The translations under genes and the position numbers were made by a program. A model generated the notes under the pieces. The model had not been told where the DNA came from. It saw nothing but the letters and a program-made list of their open reading frames with translations, and did no database searches. From contig OMPR01000004.1 in the NCBI GenBank assembly GCA_900313015.1, forward strand, positions 186,001 to 250,000: DNA of 64,000 nucleotides, written 5' to 3'. Shown in pieces: positions 1 to 8,239 of this stretch (the stretch's first letter is position 1; each line of letters starts with the position of its first letter). The stretch comes from Rhodobacteraceae bacterium EL53. Lineage in GTDB: Bacteria; Pseudomonadota; Alphaproteobacteria; Rhodobacterales; Rhodobacteraceae.

Positions 1-706
1 TGGGAACAACGCGGCCGTCTTTCTTGTACTTGCCGATACGTGGGCCAAGAACCATGGCACCTGCAAGGGCTGCGAAACCACCAGCTGCGTGGACAAGGGT
101 CGAGCCTGCGAAATCGCTAAAGCCAAGCTCGCTGAGCCAGCCACCGCCCCACTGCCAGGATGCTTCGATCGGATAGATAAAGCCAGTCAGGACAACAACA
201 AACAGCAGGAAGGGCCACAGTTTGACGCGCTCAGCCATTGTGCCGGACACGATTGACGCTGTGGTGGCGCAGAACATCAACTGAAAGAAGAAGTCAGAGC
301 CAACCGAGGCATAGCTGAGATCGGTTTCCGTGGCTTCCAGCCCAACCGCTTCCAGAACGGTGGGTGAGAACGCACCGATAAAGCCGGTCACGGTCCAGCC
401 ATCACCGGGGTACATCAGGTTAAAACCAACCAGCCAGTACATCACGGCAGCCAGTGAAAAGAGCGCCATGTTCTTGGTCAGCTGCATGGTTACGTTTTTG
501 GACCGCACGAGGCCTGCTTCGAGCATGGCGAAACCGGCGGCCATCCAGAACACAAGGAACCCGCCCATCAGGAACAGCAGCGAGGTCAGGATGTATTTGG
601 TGTGCAGGGCGACCTCGTTGGGATCAACGGCGGTGTCTTGGGCCCAGCCCAGCGAGGGCAGCGCGATCAGCAGCGCGGCGGGGGTAAGGGTTTTCATCAA
701 AGTCAT
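1..706 (-). CDS. amtB: Ammonium transporter AmtB, N-terminal part (cut by window edge)
   Basis: Amt/MEP/Rh-family channel for NH4+/NH3 uptake across the inner membrane. About 235 residues are visible: a signal-like N-terminus (MKTLTPAALLIALPSLGWAQ), then hydrophobic helices with family motifs such as FWMAAGFAMLEAGLVR, FFFQLMFCATTASIVSGTMAER and WQWGGGWLSELGFADFAGS. The gene continues past position 1. The chosen ATG has an AGGAAA ribosome site about 8 nt upstream; an in-frame ATG three codons later is possible. It lies 14 nt downstream of glnK, the usual glnK-amtB operon in which uridylylated/deuridylylated GlnK gates the channel. Family assignment is firm. Confidence 0.95.
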   Translation of the reverse strand, partial: MTLMKTLTPAALLIALPSLGWAQDTAVDPNEVALHTKYILTSLLFLMGGFLVFWMAAGFAMLEAGLVRSKNVTMQLTKNMALFSLAAVMYWLVGFNLMYPGDGWTVTGFIGAFSPTVLEAVGLEATETDLSYASVGSDFFFQLMFCATTASIVSGTMAERVKLWPFLLFVVVLTGFIYPIEASWQWGGGWLSELGFSDFAGSTLVHAAGGFAALAGAMVLGPRIGKYKKDGRVVP

Positions 707-720
707 AGGTACGGTTTCCT

Positions 721-1059
721 TCAAAGCGCGTCGTCGTTGGTTTCGCCGGTCCGCACGCGGACGGCCTGATCGACGTCGAGGACAAAGATTTTGCCGTCGC
801 CAATCTTGCCGGTCTTGGCCGTGGACGAGATTGTTTCGACGATCTGATCGGTCATGGATGCGGGCACGACGATCTCAAGTTTGATTTTCGGGACAAAGTT
901 CACCGCGTATTCAGCGCCGCGATAGATTTCGGTATGGCCCGATTGTGAGCCAAAGCCCTTGATTTCTGTCACCATCATGCCGCGGATGCCTGCGTCGGTC
1001 AGGGCTTCGCGGACTTCCTCCAGCTTGAATGGTTTGATGGTCGCAATGATGAGTTTCAT
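721..1059 (-). CDS. glnK: Nitrogen regulatory protein P-II (GlnK)
   Basis: A 112-residue PII signal protein, the usual family length. The T-loop sequence YRGAEYAVNF near residues 46-55 carries the tyrosine that is uridylylated in this family, and the C-terminal block KTGKIGDGKIFVLDV is the ATP-binding PII signature. It reports glutamine/2-oxoglutarate status and blocks AmtB when unmodified. The start was chosen at MKLIIATIKPF, behind AGGGGA, rather than at an upstream in-frame ATG 17 codons earlier that has no family homology. Named glnK rather than glnB because it is directly upstream of amtB. Confidence 0.95.
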   Translation of the reverse strand: MKLIIATIKPFKLEEVREALTDAGIRGMMVTEIKGFGSQSGHTEIYRGAEYAVNFVPKIKLEIVVPASMTDQIVETISSTAKTGKIGDGKIFVLDVDQAVRVRTGETNDDAL

Positions 1060-1178
1060 AGGGTCCCCTTCGTGCTGCGTATGCAACAATGATGTTTGCA
1101 GTTGCAGCAATTCAGACCCGTCTTCCGCCCTATGGAAACGGTTGCTTAAGGGAAGAATGGCTCAAAAGTGAAAAATTC

Positions 1179-1223
1179 GCACAATTTTTGCACAAAAACT
1201 GGAGATTGCGCATTTTTTGAGCG
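1179..1223. promoter_or_regulatory. A/T-rich short repeats between glnK and the PBP gene
   Basis: In the divergent gap the 6-mer GCACAA occurs twice as direct repeats 11 bp apart (1179-1184 and 1190-1195), joined by TTTTT, followed by GCGCATTTTTTGAGCG (1208-1223). Direct repeats one helical turn apart suggest a protein-binding site. A nitrogen regulator such as NtrC is a guess from the neighbour glnK; no sigma-54 promoter motif was recognised. Confidence 0.25.
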
Positions 1224-1317
1224 TAAAAGAAAGGGGAAATGGGCGGCATTAACACCTCAACACCCGTCGAGGATCACGTTAGTGTGGAGCAAAAGCAAAG
1301 ACCGGGCAGGGCTGAGC

Positions 1318-3516
1318 ATGAGTGAGTCTAAACGACGAAAGCCACCATTGGTGGCGGAAAAACGCTACCCTTCTGGTGGGCGTAGCAAATCAACTGCGAG
1401 CCCTAAATCGACCAAGGCGCCCGCCAAAAAAGCACCGGCCAAAAAGAGCGCGCGTAAGGGCACGCGCAAACCAGCCGGCAAAAAGCCACGGAAAACTGGT
1501 GGGGGTCTGTCGGGCTTGATCCGGCGGTTCTTTTCTTGGGTCTGGGGATTGGTTTGGGGTTTTACGTGGCGGTTGAGTTTGATCGTTGGATTGTTGATCG
1601 CGCTGGCGGTTGGGCTGGTTTATTCCACGTTGCCAGAATTGAGTGCCTTGTTGGATGGGCGCGCGCGCGGGTCGGTGACGTTGTTGGATCGCGAGGGGCA
1701 GGTTTTTGCCTGGCGCGGGGATCAGTTCGGCGGCGTTGTGACCACAGATACTGTGTCCCCCTATCTAAAGAATGCTGTTGTCGCGACCGAAGACAGACGG
1801 TTTTACAGCCATTTTGGCATCAGTCCGCGCGGTGTGGCCAGCGCTGTGCGCATCAACTTGAGTGAAGGGCGTGGCCCGCTATCGGGTCATGGTGGCTCAA
1901 CGATTACTCAACAAACGGCCAAGCTGCTGTGTCTGGGTGTGCCATTCGACCCGGAGGCTTGGGAGTCTGAGAAAGCGTATGAGGATGACTGTCGTCAAGG
2001 TTCATTGTGGCGCAAAGTTAAAGAAGCCATTTATTCGATGGCAATGGAGGTCAAATACTCCAAGGACGACATTCTCACGATCTATTTCAATCGGGCGTTT
2101 CTGGGCGCGGGCGCGCGCGGCTTTGAAGCGGCCAGTCAGCGATACTTTGGAAAATCGGCCGCCGAGGTTGGACCTGCTGAGGCCGCGATGCTGGCGGGTC
2201 TTTTGGTTGCGCCTACGCGATATGCGCCGACCAACAACCTGAAACGCTCGCAAGATCGGGCGCGGGTGATCGTGGGCTTGATGGAGGACCAGGGGTATCT
2301 GTCCGCTTCTGAGGCGCAAGGCGCGCGGAACAATCCGGCCAAACTGTCTGCAGCGGCAGCCGCGCGCGCGGGGGGGTACTTTGCCGATTGGGTCATGTCG
2401 AGCGGGCCTGAATTCTTTACTCGCAACACCACCGAAGATGTGATTATCCGCACCACATTGGATCAGCGCCTGCAAACATCGGCGGAAGAGGCGATGCAGT
2501 TTGTATTTCAGGAAAAGGTACGCACAGGGTCCAAGGCGCAGGCAGCGATTGTGGTGATGTCAGCGGATGGAGCTGTGCGGGCCATGGTTGGGGGGCGTCA
2601 GACGCGGGTCACGGGCGCCTTTAATCGAGCCACACAGGCGATGCGTCAAACTGGATCAGCGTTCAAGCCGTTTGTCTACGCCACGGCTTTGGAACTGGGG
2701 TATTCTCCTTTGGATACGGTGATGGATGCGCCGTATTGCCAGAATATTCCGGGATCGGGTGAGTGGTGCCCAAAGAATTACACCAACAAATACTATGGGC
2801 AGGTGACGCTGGTGCGGGCGCTTAAGGATTCGTTGAATGTTCCTGCTGTGAAGGTGTCGGAATCTGTAGGCCGGGATCTAGTGCGTCGGGTGGCCAGTGA
2901 TTTTGGCATCGATAGTGATCTGGCCCTTGGACCCGCTTTGGCGTTGGGTGCCTCTGAGAGCACCTTGATCGAAATGACTGGGGCCTATGCAGGTATCCTG
3001 AATGGGGGATCTTCGGTGACACCCTATGGGTTGGTTGAGCTCAAGTTGATGGGCGATGATGCGTCTTTGATGGATGCAGGCGGCGGCATCGGTGAACGTG
3101 TCATTCAAGCCGAAGCGGCCCAGCAATTGATCTGGATGATGGAAAAGGTTGTGTCTGACGGGTCAGGGCGCCGGGCGGCGTTGCCGGGCTGGCAGATCGC
3201 TGGCAAAACTGGAACAACGCAGGCTGCGCGGGATGCTTGGTTTATCGGGTTTAGTGCAGACTATGTCGCCGGGGTTTGGATGGGGTATGATGACAATACC
3301 CCGCTAAAAGGGGTAACCGGGGGCGGCTTGCCCGCTGAAATCTGGCATGAAACCATGATCCGGGTGCACGAAGGTTTGACGCCACGCCCGCTGCCGATGC
3401 GCGCACCCAAGCCTGCAACCCGCACGCCAGAGCCTCAGCCCAAACCGAAGAAAGAGAAAAAGAACCTTGGGCAGGCGGTCGACAAATTGCTCAAGGATAT
3501 ATTTGGCGGGAACTAA
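1318..3516 (+). CDS. Class A penicillin-binding protein (bifunctional transglycosylase/transpeptidase, PBP1A-like)
   Basis: Builds peptidoglycan in the periplasm: a GT51 transglycosylase polymerises lipid II and a penicillin-binding domain crosslinks peptides. The 732-residue protein has a Lys/Ala/Pro-rich cytoplasmic tail (about 1-70), one membrane anchor (about 71-102), the GT51 motif ATEDRRFYSHFG with catalytic Glu158, and GGSTITQQTAK. The transpeptidase has SAFK (Ser447-Lys450), SLN (505) and KTGTT (630). A C-terminal Pro/Lys tail follows. The start at MSESKRRK fits better than an ATG 50 codons upstream whose extension looks non-coding. A roughly 29-residue insertion with two Cys sits after the QQT motif (about 203-231). 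A strong terminator follows directly. Confidence 0.92.
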   Translation: MSESKRRKPPLVAEKRYPSGGRSKSTASPKSTKAPAKKAPAKKSARKGTRKPAGKKPRKTGGGLSGLIRRFFSWVWGLVWGFTWRLSLIVGLLIALAVGLVYSTLPELSALLDGRARGSVTLLDREGQVFAWRGDQFGGVVTTDTVSPYLKNAVVATEDRRFYSHFGISPRGVASAVRINLSEGRGPLSGHGGSTITQQTAKLLCLGVPFDPEAWESEKAYEDDCRQGSLWRKVKEAIYSMAMEVKYSKDDILTIYFNRAFLGAGARGFEAASQRYFGKSAAEVGPAEAAMLAGLLVAPTRYAPTNNLKRSQDRARVIVGLMEDQGYLSASEAQGARNNPAKLSAAAAARAGGYFADWVMSSGPEFFTRNTTEDVIIRTTLDQRLQTSAEEAMQFVFQEKVRTGSKAQAAIVVMSADGAVRAMVGGRQTRVTGAFNRATQAMRQTGSAFKPFVYATALELGYSPLDTVMDAPYCQNIPGSGEWCPKNYTNKYYGQVTLVRALKDSLNVPAVKVSESVGRDLVRRVASDFGIDSDLALGPALALGASESTLIEMTGAYAGILNGGSSVTPYGLVELKLMGDDASLMDAGGGIGERVIQAEAAQQLIWMMEKVVSDGSGRRAALPGWQIAGKTGTTQAARDAWFIGFSADYVAGVWMGYDDNTPLKGVTGGGLPAEIWHETMIRVHEGLTPRPLPMRAPKPATRTPEPQPKPKKEKKNLGQAVDKLLKDIFGGN

Positions 3517-3540
3517 AAAGGCCCCTGAACAGGGGCCTTT
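3517..3540. terminator. Bidirectional Rho-independent terminator
   Basis: A perfect 10-bp stem (AAAGGCCCCT, 3517-3526, pairing with AGGGGCCTTT, 3531-3540) and a GAAC loop overlap the stop of the PBP gene. A-tract and T-tract lie on opposite sides, so it can serve both the PBP gene and the convergent mlaC. Confidence 0.85.
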
Positions 3541-3567
3541 GATATTGTGTCTAAGGTGACTGAAGGA

Positions 3568-4176
3568 TTACCCAGCCTTGGACAGATCCTTGGTTAGCTT
3601 GTTGATGTCGCCCTTGCGGCGATCCAGCATCGCGCCGATTTCAGTGCGTTCGGTCAACAGCAGGTTCACACCTTCGATATACATGTTGTAGAATTTGTCT
3701 TTGCCAGATTTGCCCGACACCAGAAAGGTCACGTTGAACGGCGCTTGACCTTGGAGTTTTACAGAGCTCTTAACCTCGTAACCCGCTTTGATCTTACGCG
3801 CTTTTTTGACGGTCACTTGGCCCCCAATGAATTCTCGGAACCGGCGGCCGTATTTACGTGAAATGTAGCCTTGAAAGGCTTTGGTGAAGCTTTTGAGCTC
3901 TGATTTGCTGGCGCTTCGGGCATCAACACCTAGGGCATAGCGGGCCATAATTGGCACGTCTGCATAACGCACAAAGACCTTTTCAAAGTCGCGCAGCATG
4001 GCGTTTTCTGATTTTCCGGAATCGATGACTTTGTTGATGTCTGTCACAACCGCTTCAATCAACGATTTGGCGCTGCTTTCAGACAGAGCAAATGCCGGGA
4101 ACGGCAGGGCAATCGTCGAGACGGCAACAAGTGACGTGCTTATAAAAGCCCGGCGGGAAAAGGCATTATTCGGCAT
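3568..4176 (-). CDS. mlaC: MlaC-like phospholipid-binding periplasmic protein
   Basis: A 202-residue protein of the MlaC/Ttg2D family, which shuttles phospholipid between the outer-membrane MlaA complex and the inner-membrane MlaFEDB transporter. The N-terminus holds SRRAF followed by a hydrophobic stretch and an Ala-rich cleavage region (FPAFA-LS), so it resembles a Tat or Sec signal. The body has the family pattern FVRYADVPIMARYALG and the block QGYISRKYGRRFREF. The start after GAGGA was preferred to an ATG four codons upstream. It overlaps the end of mlaA by about 11 nt and is translationally coupled to it. No mlaFED is in this window. Confidence 0.88.
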   Translation of the reverse strand: MPNNAFSRRAFISTSLVAVSTIALPFPAFALSESSAKSLIEAVVTDINKVIDSGKSENAMLRDFEKVFVRYADVPIMARYALGVDARSASKSELKSFTKAFQGYISRKYGRRFREFIGGQVTVKKARKIKAGYEVKSSVKLQGQAPFNVTFLVSGKSGKDKFYNMYIEGVNLLLTERTEIGAMLDRRKGDINKLTKDLSKAG

Positions 4177-4948
4177 AAGGGTCCTCATACGGGTCTGAAT
4201 AGGGGTCCGAGTAAAGTTCTAGATAGGCATCCTCGTCATCGCCTGCCAGTTCAAAGCGTCGATTCTGGAGGTATATCAAGCGCGCTTGGGCGTAACTGTC
4301 TGCGCTGCCGTACAAAATAGAATCGACTGTATCGGAATATCGACCACGATTACCCATGCGGCGGACAACGTCAGCATAAAATCCGATGTTGTCGACAGGG
4401 TTGGTCGGTGCAAATTTGAGAGGGCTGGTGAAGAAATCCGCGACGACACCAACGGCATCCCGGGAGTTTGAAGGGCCATAGAGGGGCAGTTCGATATAGG
4501 CCCCTTCGCCGACGCCCCAGACATGCAGGGTTTCGCCGAAATTTGTGTCCACAGGGGGGAGTTCAAAATCGGTGGCAGGATCAGCTAGACCCGCGAATCC
4601 AACAGTGGAATTGATCACGAACCGGCCCAGGGCAACCCCGGATTCACGCAGGTTGCCCTGCAGCAGATAGTTGACGGTTTGTCCCGGCAACGACAGGTTT
4701 TCCGCAAAGGAATTGAAACTTGTCACCATGGGGTCAGGGATGATTTTCACATACCCCTTGGCTGCGGGGCGAAAGAACGCTTTGTCGATGCCTCGATTCA
4801 GAGAATGGATGGATCGGTTCGTTTTTTCGTAGGGATCAAAGATCTCGCCGCTGGCCTTTTGTTCAGGGGATTGTTGCGCGCAAGCCGTCAAACCCATGGT
4901 AACGAACAACGCAACTGCGCGGCCAAGTGGTCCAAAGGGAATTTTCAT
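4166..4948 (-). CDS. mlaA: MlaA (VacJ) family outer-membrane lipoprotein
   Basis: Removes mislocalised phospholipid from the outer leaflet of the outer membrane and hands it to MlaC. The 260-residue protein starts with a lipoprotein signal ending in the lipobox LTAC (Cys23), then the family motif FDPYEKTNRSIHSLNRGIDK, the region VINSTVGFAGLADPA, and the block GAYIELPLYGPSNSRDAVG. The C-terminus is unusual: short acidic repeats of the type YSDPY-YSDPY-EDPYAE over the last 16 or so residues. First gene of an mlaA-mlaC pair reading away from the type I secretion genes. Confidence 0.93.
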   Translation of the reverse strand: MKIPFGPLGRAVALFVTMGLTACAQQSPEQKASGEIFDPYEKTNRSIHSLNRGIDKAFFRPAAKGYVKIIPDPMVTSFNSFAENLSLPGQTVNYLLQGNLRESGVALGRFVINSTVGFAGLADPATDFELPPVDTNFGETLHVWGVGEGAYIELPLYGPSNSRDAVGVVADFFTSPLKFAPTNPVDNIGFYADVVRRMGNRGRYSDTVDSILYGSADSYAQARLIYLQNRRFELAGDDEDAYLELYSDPYSDPYEDPYAE

Positions 4949-5083
4949 TCAGTTTCAAATCCGAGTTACGAGGTGCTGCCTGACTATCAGACCCTATTAG
5001 AACATGAAACCACGTGGATCACTTGTGCACGACAGACACAGGAACCAAAAATTCATGGCCTAGAGACAGCAGTCTTTTATCTT

Positions 5084-5110
5084 TGCACCTGCTTACCTTA
5101 AGCAGGTGCA
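5084..5110. promoter_or_regulatory. 12-bp perfect inverted repeat upstream of the type I secretion operon
   Basis: TGCACCTGCTTA (5084-5095) is repeated exactly in inverse (5099-5110) with only CCT between. It ends about 26 nt before the ABC transporter start and is not followed by a T-tract, so an operator or RNA leader structure fits better than a terminator. The core ACCTG...CAGGT resembles a LuxR-type box but with an 11-nt rather than 10-nt centre between CTG and CAG, so that reading is tentative. Confidence 0.5.
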
Positions 5111-5136
5111 CATAGCAAAAGGTGGAATTCAATTTA

Positions 5137-6870
5137 ATGAGATCTGTTACTGATAAAAATGGCATTGAAGAGTTAAGAGCTGCAAGGCGTGAAAGTCGCC
5201 ATTTATATTGGTTTGTTGGAATTTTTAGTGCTTTCGCCAACCTGTTGATGCTGACGGGCCCGCTTTACATGCTGCAGGTTTATGACCGAGTGCTTGGGAG
5301 CCGGTCTGAGGAAACCTTGGTGGCCTTGTCGCTTTTGGTTGTCTTTCTTTATGGTGTCATGGGGGTGCTGGATCACACCCGTGGTAGAATTATGGCGCGC
5401 GCTGGAGCGCGATTTCAGTCAGCGATGGATCAACGTGTTTTTGACGCGATGATTCGCCAGTCGGCCGTCGAGCCGGTTCCCTCGGCGCAAACTGGATTGG
5501 CTGATCTGGAGTCTATTCAAAGATTTATTTCCTCGCCGGTTCTGACGGCAGTTTTTGACCTTCCGTGGACGCCGATATTCTTGTTTGGAATTACGTTGTT
5601 CCACCCCTGGTTGGGAATGTTGGCGATCGGTGGTGGTGCTGTATTGATCTGTATCGCCCTGTTGAATCAGTTCTTTTCCAAGTCTCCGGCCATGAAGGCG
5701 TCAATGGCGACAAACCGTGCGGCCATTACATCACAGGAATTGCGGGTCGAGGCCGAAATGATTCAGGCGATGGGAATGCGAAGCGCCGCCTTCGATCGGT
5801 GGAAAGTTGCCCGCGATGAATCGTTGAATGAAACGATTGCAGCAACAGATGTCAGCGGATCGTTTACCTCGCTTACCAAAACGCTGCGGTTGTTTTTGCA
5901 GTCTGCCATGTTGGGCCTCGGTGCGTATTTGGTGTTGCAAAATGAGGTCACGCCCGGAGCGATGATCGCTGCGTCCATCTTGATGGGCCGGGCGTTGGCT
6001 CCTGTCGAGATGCTCATTAACCAATGGCAAGTTGCGCAACGCGCTTCGAAAGGGTGGACAAGCCTGTCCGAGTTATTGGGCAATATGCCACCTGAAAAAC
6101 AGCGGATCGCTTTGCCAAAACCTGCAGCCAAGTTGTCGGTTCAGGCGCTGACGGTTGTCCCGCCCGGGGATACACGTGCGCAATTGAAAACGTTGAACTT
6201 TGAAGTCAAACCAGGTCAGGCTTTGGGTGTTATTGGGCCGTCGGGTTCTGGCAAGTCGACCCTTGCGCGGGCTTTGACCGGGGTTTGGCGACCTGCGGGA
6301 GGAACCATTCGATTGGATGGGGCTTCGATTGAACAATATGGTCCCGATGATTTGGGCAAACACATTGGGTATCTGCCACAGCGTGTCCAGCTGTTTGAGG
6401 GGACGTTGGCTGAAAACATTGCGCGACTTGGTGCGGACCCAGATCCCGAGAAGGTGATTGCGGCAGCAAGGATGGCCGCTGCGCATGACATGATCGTCAG
6501 CTTGCCGGATGGATATGATACTCGTTTGTCGGCAGGTGGCGGACGCTTATCTGGTGGTCAGATGCAACGTGTTGGTCTTGCGCGGGCACTGTTCGATGAT
6601 CCGGTGATTGTGATCCTGGATGAACCCAATTCCAATCTTGATAACCAAGGGTCAACGGCTTTGAACCAAGCAATCAAGACTCTCAAAGCCAATGGAAAAT
6701 CAGTGCTAATCATGGCGCACCGACCCGCGGCGATTCAGGAATGTGATATGTTGTTGGTGCTGGATTCTGGTTCGCGTGTTGCATTTGGCCCTAAAGACGA
6801 GGTGCTCCGCGAGATGGTTACCAACCACAAAACGATTCAGAATTCTACAAACCAAGGGGGTGTGCAATGA
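5137..6870 (+). CDS. Type I secretion ABC transporter, fused permease/ATPase (PrtD/HasD family)
   Basis: Inner-membrane component of a three-part exporter for unfolded proteins, typically RTX proteins with C-terminal signals. The 577-residue protein has a transmembrane domain (about 20-290; includes TGPLYMLQVYDRVL, typical of the PrtD/HasD family) and an ATPase domain: Walker A GPSGSGKST (367-375), signature LSGGQ (471-475), Walker B VIVILDEP (490-497), and the H-loop in MAHRP. The ATG behind AAAGGTGG was chosen; a GTG five codons earlier would overlap that ribosome site. Its stop overlaps the start of the adaptor gene (ATGA). No RTX substrate or TolC gene is seen nearby. Confidence 0.92.
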   Translation: MRSVTDKNGIEELRAARRESRHLYWFVGIFSAFANLLMLTGPLYMLQVYDRVLGSRSEETLVALSLLVVFLYGVMGVLDHTRGRIMARAGARFQSAMDQRVFDAMIRQSAVEPVPSAQTGLADLESIQRFISSPVLTAVFDLPWTPIFLFGITLFHPWLGMLAIGGGAVLICIALLNQFFSKSPAMKASMATNRAAITSQELRVEAEMIQAMGMRSAAFDRWKVARDESLNETIAATDVSGSFTSLTKTLRLFLQSAMLGLGAYLVLQNEVTPGAMIAASILMGRALAPVEMLINQWQVAQRASKGWTSLSELLGNMPPEKQRIALPKPAAKLSVQALTVVPPGDTRAQLKTLNFEVKPGQALGVIGPSGSGKSTLARALTGVWRPAGGTIRLDGASIEQYGPDDLGKHIGYLPQRVQLFEGTLAENIARLGADPDPEKVIAAARMAAAHDMIVSLPDGYDTRLSAGGGRLSGGQMQRVGLARALFDDPVIVILDEPNSNLDNQGSTALNQAIKTLKANGKSVLIMAHRPAAIQECDMLLVLDSGSRVAFGPKDEVLREMVTNHKTIQNSTNQGGVQ

Positions 6871-8168
6871 GCCAGAACAAATGGTCCGCGCGACGTCCGA
6901 TCCTGCTTGGGGTGTTTGGTTTGGCTGTGCTGGTTGGCGGGTTTGGGGTCTGGGCTGTAAAATCGCAAATTGCAGGTGCGATTATCGCCAGTGGTCGGAT
7001 CGAAGTTGATCGCAATCGTCAGGTTGTCCAGCATCTAGATGGGGGGATTGTTTCTGAAATCCTAGTCGAAGAGGGGGATAGCGTTAAAGTTGGCGCGCCT
7101 CTGATCCAGTTAGATGACAATATGCTGAGCTCTCAGTTGTTGATTGTTGAAGGGCAGCTGTTTGAATTCCTTGCGCGACGTGGACGTTTAGAGGCCGAGC
7201 GTGACGGAAGTGACAAGATCCAATTTAGTCGGGTGCTTTTGGATGCTGCTTTGGAGCGCCCGGAAGTGGTCGATCTGATTGAGGGTCAGCAGCGATTGTT
7301 TTTTGCGCGCCGCGACACCACTGCGCGTGAGATCGAGCAATTGGAAAAGCGCCGTGGCCAAATCCAGAGCCAGATCGAGGGCATTCGAGCGCAGCAAGTC
7401 TCACTCGACACGCAATTATCGCTGATCCATGAAGAGTTAACCAACCAAAAAACGCTGTTGGATAAAGGGTTGGCGCAGGCGGGCACCGTGCTGAGTCTGT
7501 TGCGCACTGTTGCTAATCTCGAGGGCACCTTGGGTGAGCTTGTCGCCAGCGAGGCCTCCGCCGAAGGGCGAATAACCGAGCTCGATATTGAGATGCTCAA
7601 GTTGGACACTGGGCGGCGCGAGGAAGCAATCACAACTCTGCGTGACCTCCAGTTCCGAGAATTAGAATTGACCGAACAGCGCCGATCCTTGAAGCAACAA
7701 ATGGACCGGCTGGATATCACCGCCCCGGTTTCAGGGATTGTTTACGGGATGAGCGTGCACACGCCCCGCTCTGTTATTCGCCCGGCGGATCCTGTTTTGT
7801 ATCTGGTGCCGCAAGACCGCCCGTTGGTCATCGCAGCACGGATTGAAACCATTCACATCGATAAGCTGTTTGTTGGTCAGACCGTGACCTTGCGGTTTTC
7901 AGCCTTTGATCAGCGCGAAACGCCTGAACTGGAGGGAACAGTTAAATTGGTGTCCCCTGATGCCTTCGAGGATGAAGCCAGTCGTATTTCGTACTACCGG
8001 GCTGAGATCGAGTTGAATGAAAATGAGCAAAGCAAATTGCCCGAGGGTGCTGTTTTGATCCCGGGCATGCCAGTCGAGGCCTATATCCGCACCGCGGATC
8101 GTTCGCCTTTGTCGTATTTGCTGAAACCGCTGGCTGACTATTTCACCAAAGCGTTTCGTGAGGGATGA
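6867..8168 (+). CDS. Type I secretion periplasmic adaptor (HlyD/PrtE family membrane fusion protein)
   Basis: Bridges the ABC transporter to a TolC-like outer-membrane channel. The 433-residue protein has one N-terminal membrane anchor (about 11-32), the lipoyl/barrel motif QHLDGGIVSEILVEEGD (about 53-70), a long alpha-helical coiled-coil hairpin rich in Glu/Gln/Arg (about 95-275), and the return strand ITAPVSGIVYGM of the HlyD family. Its start overlaps the stop of the ABC transporter gene, so the two are co-translated. Substrate unknown from this window. Confidence 0.92.
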   Translation: MSQNKWSARRPILLGVFGLAVLVGGFGVWAVKSQIAGAIIASGRIEVDRNRQVVQHLDGGIVSEILVEEGDSVKVGAPLIQLDDNMLSSQLLIVEGQLFEFLARRGRLEAERDGSDKIQFSRVLLDAALERPEVVDLIEGQQRLFFARRDTTAREIEQLEKRRGQIQSQIEGIRAQQVSLDTQLSLIHEELTNQKTLLDKGLAQAGTVLSLLRTVANLEGTLGELVASEASAEGRITELDIEMLKLDTGRREEAITTLRDLQFRELELTEQRRSLKQQMDRLDITAPVSGIVYGMSVHTPRSVIRPADPVLYLVPQDRPLVIAARIETIHIDKLFVGQTVTLRFSAFDQRETPELEGTVKLVSPDAFEDEASRISYYRAEIELNENEQSKLPEGAVLIPGMPVEAYIRTADRSPLSYLLKPLADYFTKAFREG

Positions 8169-8239
8169 GGTTTTGCCTTTTCGTGCTTGGCATTCCCGGT
8201 TAGCGTCCGCCTGAATTCGATTTTGGGAGGGCGTGAGCT

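Noticed and set aside
5087-5107. LuxR-type box at the palindrome before the type I secretion genes
   Set aside because: The spacing between CTG and CAG is 11 rather than 10 nt; kept only as a tentative resemblance, not a call.
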